Part shown: one piece after another, positions 10,675-25,500 of the stretch
Layout: every line of letters starts with the position of its first letter
Position numbering within the stretch: the first letter of the stretch is position 1
Position numbers and translations under genes: made by a program
Assembly: GCF_022539665.2 (NCBI RefSeq)
Contig: NC_081331.1
Coordinates: 6,727,534-6,791,533, forward strand
DNA from: Daphnia carinata
Lineage: Eukaryota > Arthropoda > Branchiopoda > Diplostraca > Daphniidae
DNA length: 64,000 nucleotides
Direction: 5' to 3'
Notes under the pieces: model-generated
The model's input: only the letters and a program-made list of their open reading frames with translations
Told to the model about the DNA's origin: nothing
Database searches by the model: none

Positions 10675-13500
10675 TAGACAAGTTGGCTATGAATAAATAT
10701 GAAACTCTTAGTTAATGGAAAGCAAAATTTCAAATGGTTCCATAGCCAGGCTCTCTACATGAATACTTGAAGGCTACTGATACTAAATATCCAAATAATA
10801 ATGCGTACGTTGGTTGTAATCCAAATTTGAGGTACCAAATAGTCAAAGGCTAGTTATTAAGTTTACTACAAGCGTCCAAAAAACGGGTATCCATGTATGA
10901 AACAAATAAACTAGTTCACCTGTCTCTGTATGTAGCTTTAAAGAGCAGCGAACGCACCGGGAACAAGAATGTTTTGTCTTTTGACTCCCCACCCTCTACA
11001 AGTCCACTTTCAGGTGTAATTACATCTGTTGTTCGAAACCGTGCGCTTGCCATGGTCATTTTCGATAAATAAATGTATGCATTTCAGTTCAGTACTATAA
11101 CCCTTCTTTACGCATTGCATTTTGTTACATTCGAATGGTGATGTATGCAATTTCGTGCTAACTCCTGGACTTCTAGCCGTTTATCGTCAGATGGGCAGGA
11201 TACCGATCGATAATTTGACACACACAAAAAAACAGCGTTCGATACAACAAAATACGAATAGGAATGATACGTAATGCACGTTTTGCATCCATCAGATGAA
11301 AATTTCCGTCAGATTTCACAATACAGCAAAGTAATGAATGCATATGCATCGTAAAACAAAACACAGCCAGCTAGTCAAGCCAGACGATCCAGCTGGCTGA
11401 TTTCGAGTTCTGTCGCGCAGGACGACGAACCCGCTCCCGTATAAACGAGAAGCCCCTAGTTCTCTTCCGTTCAGAGAAACAGTCAAATAGAAAGGAAAAG
11501 AGAGAGAGGGAGAGAGAGAGAGAAGGAAGAAGAAAATGGATGTGGGGGAGGAGAGAGGGAGGAGCACACGATTCGCTTTTCTGTCGCTGTTTCACCACCG
11601 TTGAGACTACGGAATCGAGCCGCGCTACCAGCGCCACGACGGATGAAGTCTCCAATAAATTTCGACAGTCTGAGAACACGGCGCCACCATTGAGAGAGAG
11701 GCGGGAGTAGCAGCAGCACATCCCGAACCGGAGAGAGCGTCGGACGTGGCCTCCCAAAAGACACACGCGTTTAGAAACACACAATCACGAAACACAAGAA
11801 GAGGAATTACTAACACATTTTTTTTCATTGTTGTCAAACCGGTGGATTTTGGTTGACATCATTTATTTATTTATTTTTTAACGTAAAGTACACCAAATAT
11901 CTCATTGGTGTCCTCTGTTTGCTCAGTTAATGAGTGCGTGTCTGCCAGTGCACAAGTGTCTCAGTGAGTGCGTATAGCATCAAGGCGGTTTGTAATCGGC
12001 AGACATCGCTCCATCGGAATCATCCATTAGCGGAGAAAAAAGAAAAAAAAATTAAGGACATCATATCCCGTTCAACAGTTTGCATTATCTCCCGTTGTAA
12101 TGCTATAGCTGCAGCCGGCCAGCGTATTTTTGTTTTATTATTATTTTTTTTTAATATTTTGTTACGTGTGCGCGCGCGCGTCCAACTTATCACCGCTGCC
12201 GTCTGTTCGCCGCGCAACGCCGATCCCGACTCGACTGCATCAAAGAGATCCAACGGAAGAAAAATAGAAGGAGCGCGGGAGATTGCGTCCCTTCGTCGTT
12301 CCTAACTCCCCACCCTCACCGATTGGCCCTGTTGACCGCCAGGGAGCGTGAGTGCTGATTGTGTGTGTGTGTGTGTGTGTGTACGCGTGTATGCTTATGT
12401 GCAGTGCCGTATAGCAAAAGCGGGAGTGTGTGAGTGTGTACGCGTATGTGTATACTAGTTGGATGGGGAGGGGAGGGCGGCTGAGCATTCCGTCAGTCAT
12501 TTCATTCTACGGTAGTCATCGCCCAAGTCAGTCCGTCTGTTCTGGCCCGTGCTTTGGGGTCCACTCTCGTTTCACGCTGCGGTGACGACGGCGGCAGCCA
12601 GTAAAAAAAAAAGGGCCAGCCTTTTGTTGGGATCACGGAACGAAAAACTGGGGCCCGAAGGTGGCGCGGCGCAGGCATCCTGAACTCCTTGGCTACCGAT
12701 CAATACAGTTGAAGAGTGGAAGAAGGAAGTAATAGACGAAGTACAAGAAAAAAAGAAGAAGAAAAAAAAAAGAAGGAAACAAGGAAGGAATAGACGCTGA
12801 GTTCGCTACAGTCACGGACCCCCCGATAGAGAGAGATGCACATACAAAAGGCAACAACAAACGAAACAAACAAAATAAAACGAATGAGTGAAGGCTGAGA
12901 GTAGAGACAAAAAGGATAAGAGACACTCTAGGAAAAGAGGGAAAGAACAAAAACAAAAAATATCACCGCCATTCCCTTTGTAAAGACAGGAAAAATAAAA
13001 CGGGGAAAGGCACACAACATACCAGCGTGAGCTGTACACGTTGCGTGGAATGGCATAGCGTCTGGAACGGGAACAAATCGACGCCATCCAAATTTCATTT
13101 TATTTGTTTGTCCTCACCTGGATCCTGAAAAAGTAGAGAATAAACGCAAATACTCGAAGAAATCAAGAAGAAATGAAAAATTAATATCAATTCTTTCCGT
13201 CATCATTCCTCGTGCACCGATAGCAGCGCCTTCATCTCTACTGACGGGAAGTGTGAATTCAAAGACATCGAGACAAAACGTAACAAATCCAAGAGCTGGA
13301 AAAGAGGCATAACGTGAATGAGGGCCAGTTCTCGTGCACGGCTACTTCGTGTTGTGTTGTGTCTGTGAGGCCGTGTGTGTGGTGTATATGTGCGTGTGTA
13401 TTGCTGTGTGTCGACCCTTCCCACTTCGACTGGGGAGTTCTATATCGGGCGTGTTGTTACACACACACACACAGAACATCGTCCTGCTTAACCGCGACCA
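10675..13500 (+). other. CpG- and microsatellite-rich upstream region of the RGS gene, no coding sequence seen
   Basis: Contains GA-rich tracts near 11,490-11,530, a (GT)11 run at 12,361-12,382 and CpG-rich sequence at 12,170-12,350 and 12,570-12,680. The change in composition relative to the AT-rich flanks suggests a promoter or 5' UTR region for the plus-strand RGS gene, but no transcription start can be proven. The open frames here are low-complexity artefacts. Confidence 0.4.
12361..12382. repeat. (GT)11 microsatellite
   Basis: Uninterrupted GT dinucleotide run in the putative RGS promoter region. Confidence 0.98.
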
Positions 13501-13524
13501 CTGCCGACGCCAAAACTCTTTGTA

Positions 13525-13594
13525 TGACTGGAGAGGAAAAAACCGCAGTTGGCAAGGCCACGCCGGACTACCACGAGTCCCAACAAACTGCAAA
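13525..13594 (+). other. Candidate 5' exon end with an upstream ORF (RGS gene)
   Basis: An ATG near 13,525 opens a 24-codon frame of non-repetitive, coding-like composition (starts MTGEEKTAVGKATPDYHE). It reaches a donor-like CAAA|GTAAAC at about 13,594 and otherwise stops at TAA. Joining it to the acceptor at 26,588 would put the RGS start exon in the wrong frame, so if this is an exon it is untranslated, or an upstream ORF, or belongs to another isoform. Confidence 0.25.
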
Positions 13595-13599
13595 GTAAA

Positions 13600-16500
13600 C
13601 AAATTCATTTAACTTAATTCTGATCGTGTTTCATCAATACGCTTTCCTCGAAAGAAAAACAAACAAGGCATTTGATCTACATTCTCATTTTGTCGTTAAT
13701 CGTCGATCTATAAATACGGAAATCTCTTTCGGATGTTAGCGATCTATTACACCAGCGGATTGAATAATGAGTTTCGGGATTTTGTTGTGGTAGAATATAA
13801 AGAACTGCGACGAAAACAAGAGCGGTCACTACGAGGGAAATCGAATAAACAGGCGCGCCCATTTTTATTTCAAACCCCCTCCTGTTGTGATGCAATCAGT
13901 CTCCTTGATCGACAGCGATCGTTGGACGTTTAGCACGTCGAGTTCTTTGTCTTTTCGTTGTTCTTTGTCGCTTCCGTTAGCATCTTTCTGTTACTGTCAC
14001 ATGCTGTCACCAACGACGAGCCTCGACTTTGCGAATTCATACTCGACACGCCCCGATGTGTCGTAACGTATCGTAGATTACTTGCGTTTTACGAGTTTTC
14101 GTCACACCCATTAAAATTTTATTTTTATTTACCGTCGTCACATTTGCGAATAAATTTATTTAAAACAAAACAAAACAGATGAAATGATGAAAGTTAAAAA
14201 CATGTGGGAAAATGGTACAGTTTGACGACTGGCCTTCTACTGTGTATTACGTCACCACCTGCATCGGGGGAGGTGCATGTTGCATATTACCACGGCCCTA
14301 ATGCAAACGATCTCGTTGCAAAGGGGAAAAAATAAAGAGAAGAAAGGAAATCAGTTTGATCGATTATGGCTCGAACCGTGTTTATTCCCGCCATCTTATA
14401 CGTAATAGTATAGATAAGAGATGACGAGGAACACGGCAAAGTGAAAGAGGAGTAGCCGTTTGTTTGCCGACGAGTGGGCCGTCGGTAGCAAACACGAGCC
14501 AAAAGCATCTTATATCGTCCCTATATAAGGTTGATTATTTACACCCTTTCCCACTGTCGCCTCCTTATTGGGATCCTCCTTTTGCTCCCATTTTTTTCCG
14601 CACTCACATGGCTCTCTCTCTATCCTCCGGTTCTGCTTGTATTACCTGGAGTGCAGCCAAACAAGGAAGCTGGATCCCTCGCCCATTTTTTTTTCTTTTC
14701 TTTAACCTTTCGCCGCTTCTCTTTCTTGCTCTCAATAATTTCCATCTCTTTTCGTTCGTCATTGATTCGTTTTGTTTCCGTAGGAAATCAAATCAAAAAA
14801 GAATATAATAATTTGTTTAAAACATGGATGAGGAGGAATCCATTAGAGATCCATTAGCCAATCATTCTCTACCTCGTCGATCATCGCTTTACAAAGCGGG
14901 CATATCAACTTGGTTTAACTCATTCTAGAACCACTAACGTTTCGTTTATTCATTCCTTCGATGTTCTATGCATTTTTCTATCATCTTCCGTTCCGAGTGG
15001 GGGGTTCTTCGCTTCGTTTCAACAGGGCTATGCGCAACGATGATTGTTTCACTTCTGGTTGTCCGACGCTGGCTTTAATGCAACACGGTGATGTCCTGAT
15101 GCGTTTAGGGACATTAGCGCAGTCAGTAGCCACGCAACGTAAAGAAACTTTCTGCTGCCATTGCTACTTCTTGCCGTGTGCATGTGTCTCAAACTATCCA
15201 GCCGCCCACTCACAAACCACACACGGGCGAGAGAGACTTTGGTCGTTAGCTCCACCCTTGCTGCCGGGTGTAGGTGGTGTAGTATTGATCCTGGTTGGGG
15301 ATAGCAGAGTTAGGTCATAAAAAAAAGTGGGAGAGAACGAAATAAAGAAAAAGAGGGAAGAGCGATGAAGAATGTGTATACAGCTCCTCAATTCCTTCAA
15401 GGCAAGAGGAGCCACTATTATAAATCCTTCCTGGTGGCAGTGATGAGGTTGAGGTATAGGGCGATATAATGGCAACGTCTATATAACTTTTCTGCTTGAT
15501 CCAATCGAGAAAAAAAGAATGGGGGGGGGGAGGAGAAGAAAATTAAATACCTCACTCAAATGCCTGCCAATGGGTGCGTTTCTATTGAATTCGTAATTCT
15601 TTTCTCCATGTGTTTTCCAGTGTTCCATTAATCCATCGCGCCGTCCTATTTATACGCAGCGTAGAGGACGTTATATAAAAAGGATGGTCGATGTTATGGG
15701 TATCAATCGTTTTATAGTAGACATTGTTCTCAAAGCTCCTCTTCAGACCATATACAATACAACATATGCAAATGAGCTGTAGGAAGAAAGATATTTTTTA
15801 AAAAATAGTTATTATTCAAATCTTATTCGGAAGCCATTGCCTTTTCGCCTATCATGATACAAGCGGACGCTTGTAGCCAGTGACGTCGGATATATCGAGT
15901 ATGGATTTAAGCCTCCATGTACAGTCATCACAAGTACGTACGTGAAAATACAATAAGAAAACTTAACCACGAAACCAAAGATGAACGGACGTCAACGTCA
16001 CTCTCAATCATACGCTTCCAAGTGCATCATTCACACGCTGCGTAGTGTGCGTATATATATATATATTGCGGGTGAGCGTGTTAATACGTCAATCTCCCGT
16101 TCTCTTATTTGCCCATCTCCTCTTCGTCTGTCTCGTTTCGCGTCATCATCCATCTCTATTCAGTCGTATAATTTGGAGATAAGCTACCAGCAGCGAAGGC
16201 GATGCTTTGCACTATCGCTCCTTGTTGACGTTCTTTTTTTCTTTTATTTACTTTCTATTATTATTTTCAGTCTGTATATTTCACAAGGGCCAACGTGTAA
16301 TTGCATCTTTTGTTTAAAAACTAAACAACTGTTCGTCATGTAACTCTACCGTTGTACGAAGTATGGGTCTAAATGGCCATGGCTGACGGTGTTGGATGAC
16401 GGCTCGTTTGTTTGCCTCACCCGTAATCATAAAAGTGTGCAAATCAAATTTTACAGCCATCCTCCCAATTTTTTTTCTCTCACAAAAGAGTAGAGTACAC

Positions 16501-19500
16501 ACGTATGCAGAATTATGTAACGCATCGAATCAGCAAACATAAGAAAGCAAAAAGGCGTAGCCAACAGGTCGAATGATCGATGTTCCGGATACGAGAATGA
16601 TTTGGCTTTTTCTCTTTTCTTTTTTTAGACATTTTTCTTTGTGATGTTAGATAGAACTATTCAACTCGTATTCTGCTAGAGAAAATTGATCAACCTGTCG
16701 TAATAAACCTACCGAAAAAAAAAGACGTAGAAAATTGATCTCTGCAATTAAGATTTTTGGCTGTATCCTGCATAGAGAATAGCACTCATTGTGGATAGAC
16801 AATTGACGGGCGTGACATAGACGTCTATTCGAACGCCATCACACTGTTGGACGTCAAAGGAAAAGGAACTTTTTTGTGTGTGTGTGTGTGTCGAGAGAGA
16901 CAGAATGTATAGAGGAAACATAGTCTTAGGGAGCGAAAACAAAAGAAACTGGGTAACTGATAACGAAAACCAAATGACTTATTGATCTATTGGAGGCGGA
17001 GGAATAAAAGTTTCAAATGTATTCGGGGCCAAGTTCGCGTGCCGACTGCCGAGTTACATCTGTACATCAGCACGCAGTTCAACTCTATGACATTTATTCT
17101 TCCGCCGAAACTCCCGCGTTCTCGTTCTTCTCCGCTTATCGATTTCCTCTCCATTCGTGCCGTTCGCAACACACCGAGATGAACCGTGGAGTTGAGGCCC
17201 GAAGCGTCCAACTTATAGGACGCCGCTAGCACTCAGTGATGCTGAGCAGAAAATAGATCACAGCCAAGCAGTGTTGGCCATCGATCTCAAACTATCTGTC
17301 TATCGGTTAAACAGAAGTACATTCAAAATCGGACTTGATTCCAGTAAGTTTGCAGTTCTTCTCTCCTTTATGAGAAACGGCCAATCGAGTTAACTTAGAT
17401 ACATACAGCCTGCAACCGTGTAAAAGGATTTGCCCCTCTGATTGCGCTAACAGCAGTACATCAATCTATGAAAATCGAGGCCCCACTTATACCCAGGTAT
17501 AGATTGTTATAGACTCTCTTTTGTTTTTGTGAGCACTTACAGCTTTTCTTTTTTTTACTGCTTTATACCAACCGTCCCTTGTATTATTCTGGGTGACCCG
17601 GAGGTTGCCTCGATCAATATCAACGCGATAAGCTGGATGACGAATAACTCTGTGTGAGCAGCTCACTACCATCAAATAACATTGTAGCCTGCATGACGAC
17701 CGCAAATGCAGTCGAATGGTAAAACGAAAGACATGAGTAGAATAGCGCGAGTGATAAAGGGCTTGATGAACCATCAGCCGAAACACCGCCCATCAACTGT
17801 CAGTGTGCCCGTGTACACATTACACGTGGAGCTTCGTGATATGGCGTTTGATTGGTTATCGAATATACGTAGCACTAACTATAGATTACTCGTTCGTACA
17901 ATCATTACATGGGATTACAATTTATTTTCCAGAGAATTTTCGTTTTTATTTGTTCTACTGTTTTTGATTTCATCAGCTTTTGCTTTTATGGGACAATCAC
18001 AACTACAACCTTGTCTAGATAAAAGCATCAGACGAAAAGAGCACAAGGGTTTTATTTATTTATTTAGTTAGCCCTTTTTTTTTGTCCTTTTCTTGTTTGT
18101 CTTCCCGGACCTGCTCTCTAATAATATTAATGTAGCGGGAATGCTGTAAGTCGGATCTCCGGTTCGTCGCCGCCGCCGGTGGTTTTTCTTTCTAAATCTT
18201 TTTTTTCTTGTTGCTGGTTTTTTAAATTTATTTATTGCGTGCCCACATTTCCGCTATTGCGTTGAATCTTTGACACATCACATTTGATCTTTCCTTCATA
18301 ATTCTTTGAGGTATGTGTCGCCAGTCCAAGTTTTCTGAATGCCGTTTGAAAAGTGCCATCAAACATCATCGTTCAAACATCATTTAGACATGAAGGATAA
18401 TCTCAGCATGACTTAAATGCAAATAAGGATATGGCTGCCAATAAGTTGAGGCGTTTCTTTTTTATTGTGCCGTGAAAGGAAAGATAAAAATGGAAGGACG
18501 AAAACCAATAGAACAAAAAGGCCATTGTAGATGCCATTTTTGGTTACTAACGAAGTTCCCACAACGGGGCAGAAACATACATCGGCAGGAGACAACGCTG
18601 AATATTTTTGCCCGTTGAAGTTTGTTGAAACACAAGATGAAAAAAGAAATTGATTTCTTTTGTTTCTCCCTTTCTTTTGCATGAGAAAGGTGTCGTGAAT
18701 GTGAAAACACACGACGCCGCGAAGAAAATATTGGCACTGACAGAAACTTGATACTAACTTTTTGGAGGATGTTTATGAAGTTTTAGCCACAGTTCACAGA
18801 GAACTGTCTCGCGACACAATCGAATGCTGCATTGCAATACATATCTGTTCATGTTGATACATAATTCTGCTGCGGGAATGAGGTTTAACAAGACACTCGG
18901 GACAGTGAAAGGGCGATAATGGCTGCTCATTCTTGTCGTTTGTTTTCATTGTATTGAGCTTTGATTTTCTTTTGAATGAAACTTTCTTTTTTCCCTTTGA
19001 CAAGTGACATTCGACCGACTTGCACTAAGCTGCCTATTTGCTTCTTCCCAAAATCTATAGCATCCTACACGAATATAAATCTCTTTACATCCTTTTGTTT
19101 CTACCTCTTCACCTTCGCCACGTTCCCGCTTCGTCGGGAAACCACCCGCGCGCAGCGCCCAGTTGCCAAACTGTGGGTCGATAGCCAAAAAGCTTTGATC
19201 TGGGATTAAATATAAAGGACGTGTATATACCTATAAGATAGTATATAAAAGCTATATAGGGCCTATTCATCATCAAGTATGGCTTACGATGTAGACGAGA
19301 TATATCAAGATGGCAGCATGCCATTCGCTGCGATCCTAGACGCTTATATACAATTTAATATTAGGCTATTTTTCAAGCTGCATCCGTTTCGAACCGTCTG
19401 CGCTCTTTCGCATTGATTTCAACAGTTTCTTAATGACATGTAAACAAGAACAATGAATGTTACCCTCTGGTGGCAGATTGTCGGGCTTAGATAACGTGCA

Positions 19501-22500
19501 GGCTTATATGCACGTTCACTTATATATATATGTACTCGCTGTATGACGTAGTTCAGTGGCCCTATCGATCGACGTTCTCAAAGACATGCGACTGCTGCTG
19601 CAAAAGAGCTAGGAAAGAGTCCGTTGAGAGGCATTGGCTCGTACGAGTGACACTCGAATCGTTTTTTTCTTTGTAGCTCTTCTTGCTGATCCGCATTGCT
19701 ATCGCTAAACCTATACGTGCAAATCATAAAAAAAGGGAGAGAGGCGATGGTAGGGAACGTCTTGTGACGATGAACAAATCTGTATTTATGGCTATTGACA
19801 ATAGTGGGTGAGTCCTGCCGCCGTTTCGTGTTGACACAAGTGCGCGCGCGCGTCGAAACACGGTTAGAGCCTTGCATTTATTAAAAAAAAAGGAATGAAA
19901 ATATGATAAAAATGTGTTGCATGTATAAATACTATTTCGCAAGCGACAGTTGCAATACTACTAACGCATAGGACATCATACATTTTTTCTGCTAGAAACA
20001 AACTAGAAAAAAAGTATTTTTAAAAAAAGGGGGGAGTAAAGGAAACAAACATATGACTTGTTCTATTAATTTCACTATCGCCGAAATAGAAATGTAAGCT
20101 CTGGCGCGCGGTCTCCATTCCAAACAAGCCCATTATCTGTAACCCGTGTGTGTGTGTATTTATATATATACAGTATATATATGCAGTACTCTGTGAGCAT
20201 ATCATATAGTCTCGTTAGGTACGAGAATTAAGAGCTTCAACATCAAAGAGATAGGATGAAAATACTCAATCACGCGTAACTGATGGAAGAAGAAATGGGT
20301 CGAGAAATCGAGACGCAAAGAGCCATGGCTCACCTTTTGTGTCTGTCTGTGAACATTTCTTTTTTGCCACTTTGTAGACATAACATCTCTTCTGTCGAAT
20401 AACGGAAAAGAAAAAGAGTAGCAAGAATGCAGTTGCGCAAATAAAATTCTCTGAATGGTCAAGGCTTCCCAGTTCTCTAATACGCTGAATGGACGTGACG
20501 CATATAGGGCTATTCCATCCGTAGACAAGCATCCGCATCGCCTCCCGTCTTTTGTACCCACATTTTTCTTTTTTCTTCTCACTCTTCTTTTATTTTTATT
20601 CCATAGTTTTCTAAAATTCCATTTGCTTTCGTCTTTGCAACAACATATCTTTTTATCCGCTATTTAATAGCTCAGCCTTCCCGCACTGCATTGTTTTCAC
20701 TAGCGCAATCTTAGCAGACCTTAAATACTTTAACAAACGAAAAATAATAATAAATCGCCTTGCCCCACCCTTACATGTATAGATCCAACTAAATACACAG
20801 AGGCAGTAGAAGTCACCATGCACTGTTGGTTGCGGACATGGTTTCAATTGTATTATTCAAAGGTAAACCGGCAGCATGGCGATTGTTGCCCAAAAGACCA
20901 AAACATTTTTCTCCTAAGAAACACACACAATCACGCTCTCGCGTCGTTGATACGCTACGCTGAACAGCGTCCTACAGAAAGCGGACGATTGCGTACTGTT
21001 CGTATATCTTATCACGGGAAGGCATCCTTACGCAAAACGTGTACAGTGTGTATACTTAATCCCCCTGACGTGTAACAACACCATCCGTCTACGCCAACTA
21101 AACGGGCTCTATGGAAGACATCTTATTTTTTGTGTGTGCTCTTATAGAGCCTATTCTGTAGTCTCCTAGGTAATAGCGACGACAGGTCTTTCCAAGATTA
21201 ACGTTCAATGAAACGGATGCACGAATTATCTGCATTGTAGTGCATAATAGACACATGTCTATTACAAATATATATAGGCAACTAGCAAATGAATGGATCG
21301 GTAGAGGCATATAGTTCTCTTAACTCAACACGAAACGTATATCGGACATCGTATGTTCATGCTATTAAGTTTGCCTATTTTGCTTAATATGCATCAATTG
21401 TTTGATCCAAGAGAACTATGCATTGTTCGCTTCCCAATTTTCGAAGGTAGTGGCAATAACGAGAGTGTAACGCAGTTCCTCTCTAAATGCACGCCAGTTT
21501 CTCTAATGGATGCACTTGGCGGCGTGCAAAAGGCAATCGAGTCCATTTGCTTTCTATTTTCCACCACGTACCATTTCTTGGTTCTTCCACGTTAATTATT
21601 CTTACACGTTTGTTTCAACTCGACTGAGCTCCAGCTTACTGGCGCACGCTCAACGCTGTTTAGCGTTTAGATTGTCTACACGGATGTTGTGAAAGCTTTG
21701 AGCGAAAATGTCGCGCATGAGGCGATCAATTCTCTTAATTAAACATTCAGCCTAAACGTAATCCCAATAATGGCTTGAATGTTTAAACATATCGAATCAT
21801 TTTCTACATGCAAATGTAGTCGCGCAAAATATGAGGGCTGTATATCTGCGTTTTTGTTTTGAGTGTATAAGATATGGCTTTTCTTTTATGCTCACTTCTG
21901 AAAAGATATAATTCAGCTGGTTTATGGGCGTATGCAAATCAATTCTTAATTTTTTTTGTTCACCACTCAAACCAAAATGGGTTTCAAGGCTTTGAACAGC
22001 GGACAACAGCCACGATTGTATGGTTTTGGTAATGGATACATCGGCAACTATATAATTGAATTTAGCAGTTAGACGATACGTAGATGTTGGAACGCATCAA
22101 ACACGCAGTTGCGTCTAGCCTCTGTTAAAGAAAAAATCAGCAGTTGGTGGTTGTTAACGCAGACAGACAGAGCCAGTGTTGTTGTGACTATTGGCCGTGC
22201 TGTGAGTGAATCCCTTTCGAGGCCAGCACTTTATATTCTTCTTTCATATTTCTATATTTTCGTTTTGCCTCCGTCTTCTTCGTCTTTTGATTATATTTGC
22301 GTTCCTCACCCTCCCCCCCCCCCTTTTTTTTTTGCTAATCTAAAGATTTTTGCTGGCCGAATGCCATTCCCCCTTCCTCTATGGCTGGCGTGTACGATTG
22401 ATTGCCTGCAATAACCTAGCAACAGTTGCCAAGCGCCTTATAACTGCTGCAAAAAGTGCATAACTTAACATTCGATCTGTTTACACATCGAGTATACAGC

Positions 22501-25500
22501 CAAAAAGACGGGCTGCCTCCGTTTTCGACACACACATCTTGCTCTCGCCATAAACTCTTATGTTTTTTTCGAAATTGAGCATTTACAAACAAACAACTGC
22601 CAGAGTATACATGTAACTATTAGTTACGCACTCCGTTTTGTCACTAATTCCAGGGTTCACGTTCGCTTTGCCATTTTTGTTTGCCAACCCAAACGATTCT
22701 TCAAGTGAAAACAGTTGGGGCGTGCCACTTGGTGGCGGACTATAGCATTATTGTTCTTCAGCTATTAATTCTTTACTTGACGTTATCATCAATCAAACTT
22801 AAGTTGTATTATACGGTACGCGATAAAGAAACCCCCGAACCCGAAACAAAAACGAAAAGAATAATTTGACGAACCCACTTTCACTCTCATCACCGCTTCA
22901 CTTGCACCGATCCGTTAACATTAAACGTTAAAATGATGCTATAACTAGTGTATAGCTTTAAATACATTGGCTAGTGTTTTTATTCATGTACATCAGGCGT
23001 TATACTATTTTCCTTTAATTCCGCATTTTCGAACCCCCTATTTTTCTCAAATGCGTACACGCACAAGGTGTGACACACGGGCGAAAAAAAATTCTTGTGT
23101 ATTTACCAGATGACGTCGTCGTATTGATTGGATTGTACAGCAGGGAGCGACGCTATAACGGGGCGCGTCGTGCATCACTCGTTCACGCAGGGGGGTTGCT
23201 CAGCGTGAACCGGCCACTGCTGAGTATTATATACAAGTTGCACCTGATATGGAAAAATAAAACCTATCAAAGCTGCTGGCTGCAAGTTTTATTTTTGTTT
23301 TGTTGGTGAGAGAGAGAGAGAGAGAGGGGGAAACGCCCATTTGTACAGTTGGTTGTTTGGGATTTGGTTGGAAAAAAAAATTGTAGCGCAAACGACGGTG
23401 CAAAACTTTTACCAATTTGAGGTAGGGCCAATATCGGAACGTTGATGGCGTCGTGAAAAGAACAAAGTAACGACATGGGCGTGAACTACGATGTCAAAAT
23501 ACAATACCCTATGGGAAATTACTAGCGTGTAAACACAAGAACGAGTCAGTAACAAGTTCGATAACAACAAGTGAAATCAGAAGCTTATTTTGTTTGTTTT
23601 TTATTTGTTTTTTTATCCCCAAACATTCTGCGTAGGTACATAATGCGTCCATATAAGATCGCTATCTATGAATATAATACGTGATTACGTTCCAGGCATG
23701 GTGGAGCATTTTTTGGCAATGCAACATTGATTGCGAATAGGTGAAAAATCGAACAAATTAATCTTGAATATCACAAAGTACTTAATGTCGTCCTTCTTTA
23801 CGATTTCTTTTGCTTGTTTGCATTTTTTAAAATGCCGCTTTCTCTGCGGATGACGTTAGATCGTTACGTTCCAGTTCAACACTGACGGGAAGTTTCAAGT
23901 TGTAAAAGAAAGATATTGCAAACGCAAAAGAAGAAGAGAGATCAAAATTGAATGTCGTGGATGTGCGATGAAACATGGGAACTCGATATATATGGGAGCG
24001 ATAGATGGCCGCTAGCGTATAACAATGATTGGTAAGGATCTCGAATGATCTGTTCCGTGTATCGCTCAAAGGATACACTGAATAGTTGTAACGTGAAATG
24101 AGAACCGCACCGCATCTGTCACGGTGAGAACGAAAAAAACAAATAAGAACAAGACAATCAGTTATTGATCGTCAACCTTCATATCCAAGAACTCTTGGCA
24201 CATATACGCACAAAAGAACAGGAGAAACCGAAGAGGAAACACAATAAAAGAAAAAAAATAAATACAGAACCTTTTTATTCTTTTTAAATGAACCACCCTG
24301 ATCATCAGGTGATGAGGTAGGTCCAGAACTTTGAATCCTAATCAACAATCCACATTCCTCAAGGCCCACAAGAATTTCTCAATGTTTGCCCGAGTTACTT
24401 GGTTACTTTGTTTATCCTACATACTCATCCGCATAACACAATGAATGAGAATAGATTGCCCATCGAGTCGGAAGATAAAGACACGTGACTGGCATGCTCA
24501 GCCGACGATGCCCACAAGATAAGAAACTATAGCTGAACGTGGATTCACGTATCGATGGTCGATGCGGTCGATACCGTCTATCAATCATGAGACTCGATCT
24601 ATCCGTAAATATTGAAAAACCAAACAACATTCTGACTTTGAGAGGAGGAAAAAAATGCAGCAAAGAAACAAAAAGAGAAAGGACTCAAGATGTACCTAAG
24701 CGTGTACCACTGGGTTCTTGGTGCAAATGCTGAGTAGATAAAGAATAAGACGTGAGAAATTGATGATTGCGTGGCTGCTTGCCCGTCTTTGCTCTCATTT
24801 TCAACAAATCGATACGGTATCCTTTTTTTTCTCTCATCTGAAACGCCCCACAGATTTGGGTGGGGCCCGTCTTCGCTGACGGACATTCTCTCATGGCATT
24901 TCTCCTCTCGGTGTCTATCTGTAGGGGAGATATCAAAGGCAGACAACAAGAAAAATTCTACAACCAGATCTGATGTCACTGCTGTTTCTGCTCGCCTCTT
25001 GTCGTTCCAACTCGACAACTTTCTCATCACGCCCCCGCGCCTTCTCTTTTTTTTTTTACACGCTTAGCCGCACCCTTGCTGTCATTGCTCTCTTTCGCAC
25101 TCGTCTCTTTACACGCCTACGTCGCACGTGTTTCCTATCATTTGGAAACTTACGTCACGATCTAGCCGACAGCAAAAGTCACTGGACTTTATTTTTTATT
25201 TTGAATTTATTCCATATTTCGTTCTTGTTTTTTCTCCACACCGGTGCGAATTTCGCACGTATAGGCTCGGCGCTAAACCTACATATCGTAGCGTGTGTTT
25301 GCCCGTGTTGATGCGTGACTAGATTGGAAAACTTTGGGGCGTGCAAATCCTTCTAATGTGACATGAAGAGAGAAAAAAAAAATTTGTTTTGACGTTAGCA
25401 AATCTTCGAACACGTTGGGTGCCAACGAGTTTTGAACGCGTGTTGCACATGTTATATGTGTACGTTTAGATATCGTGACGGATATGAGTTCACGTGATTG

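Noticed and set aside
11316-13087. Several minus-strand frames of 80-137 codons
   Set aside because: Low-complexity Ser/Phe/Leu translations of GA and poly-A tracts, with no domain and no exon structure.
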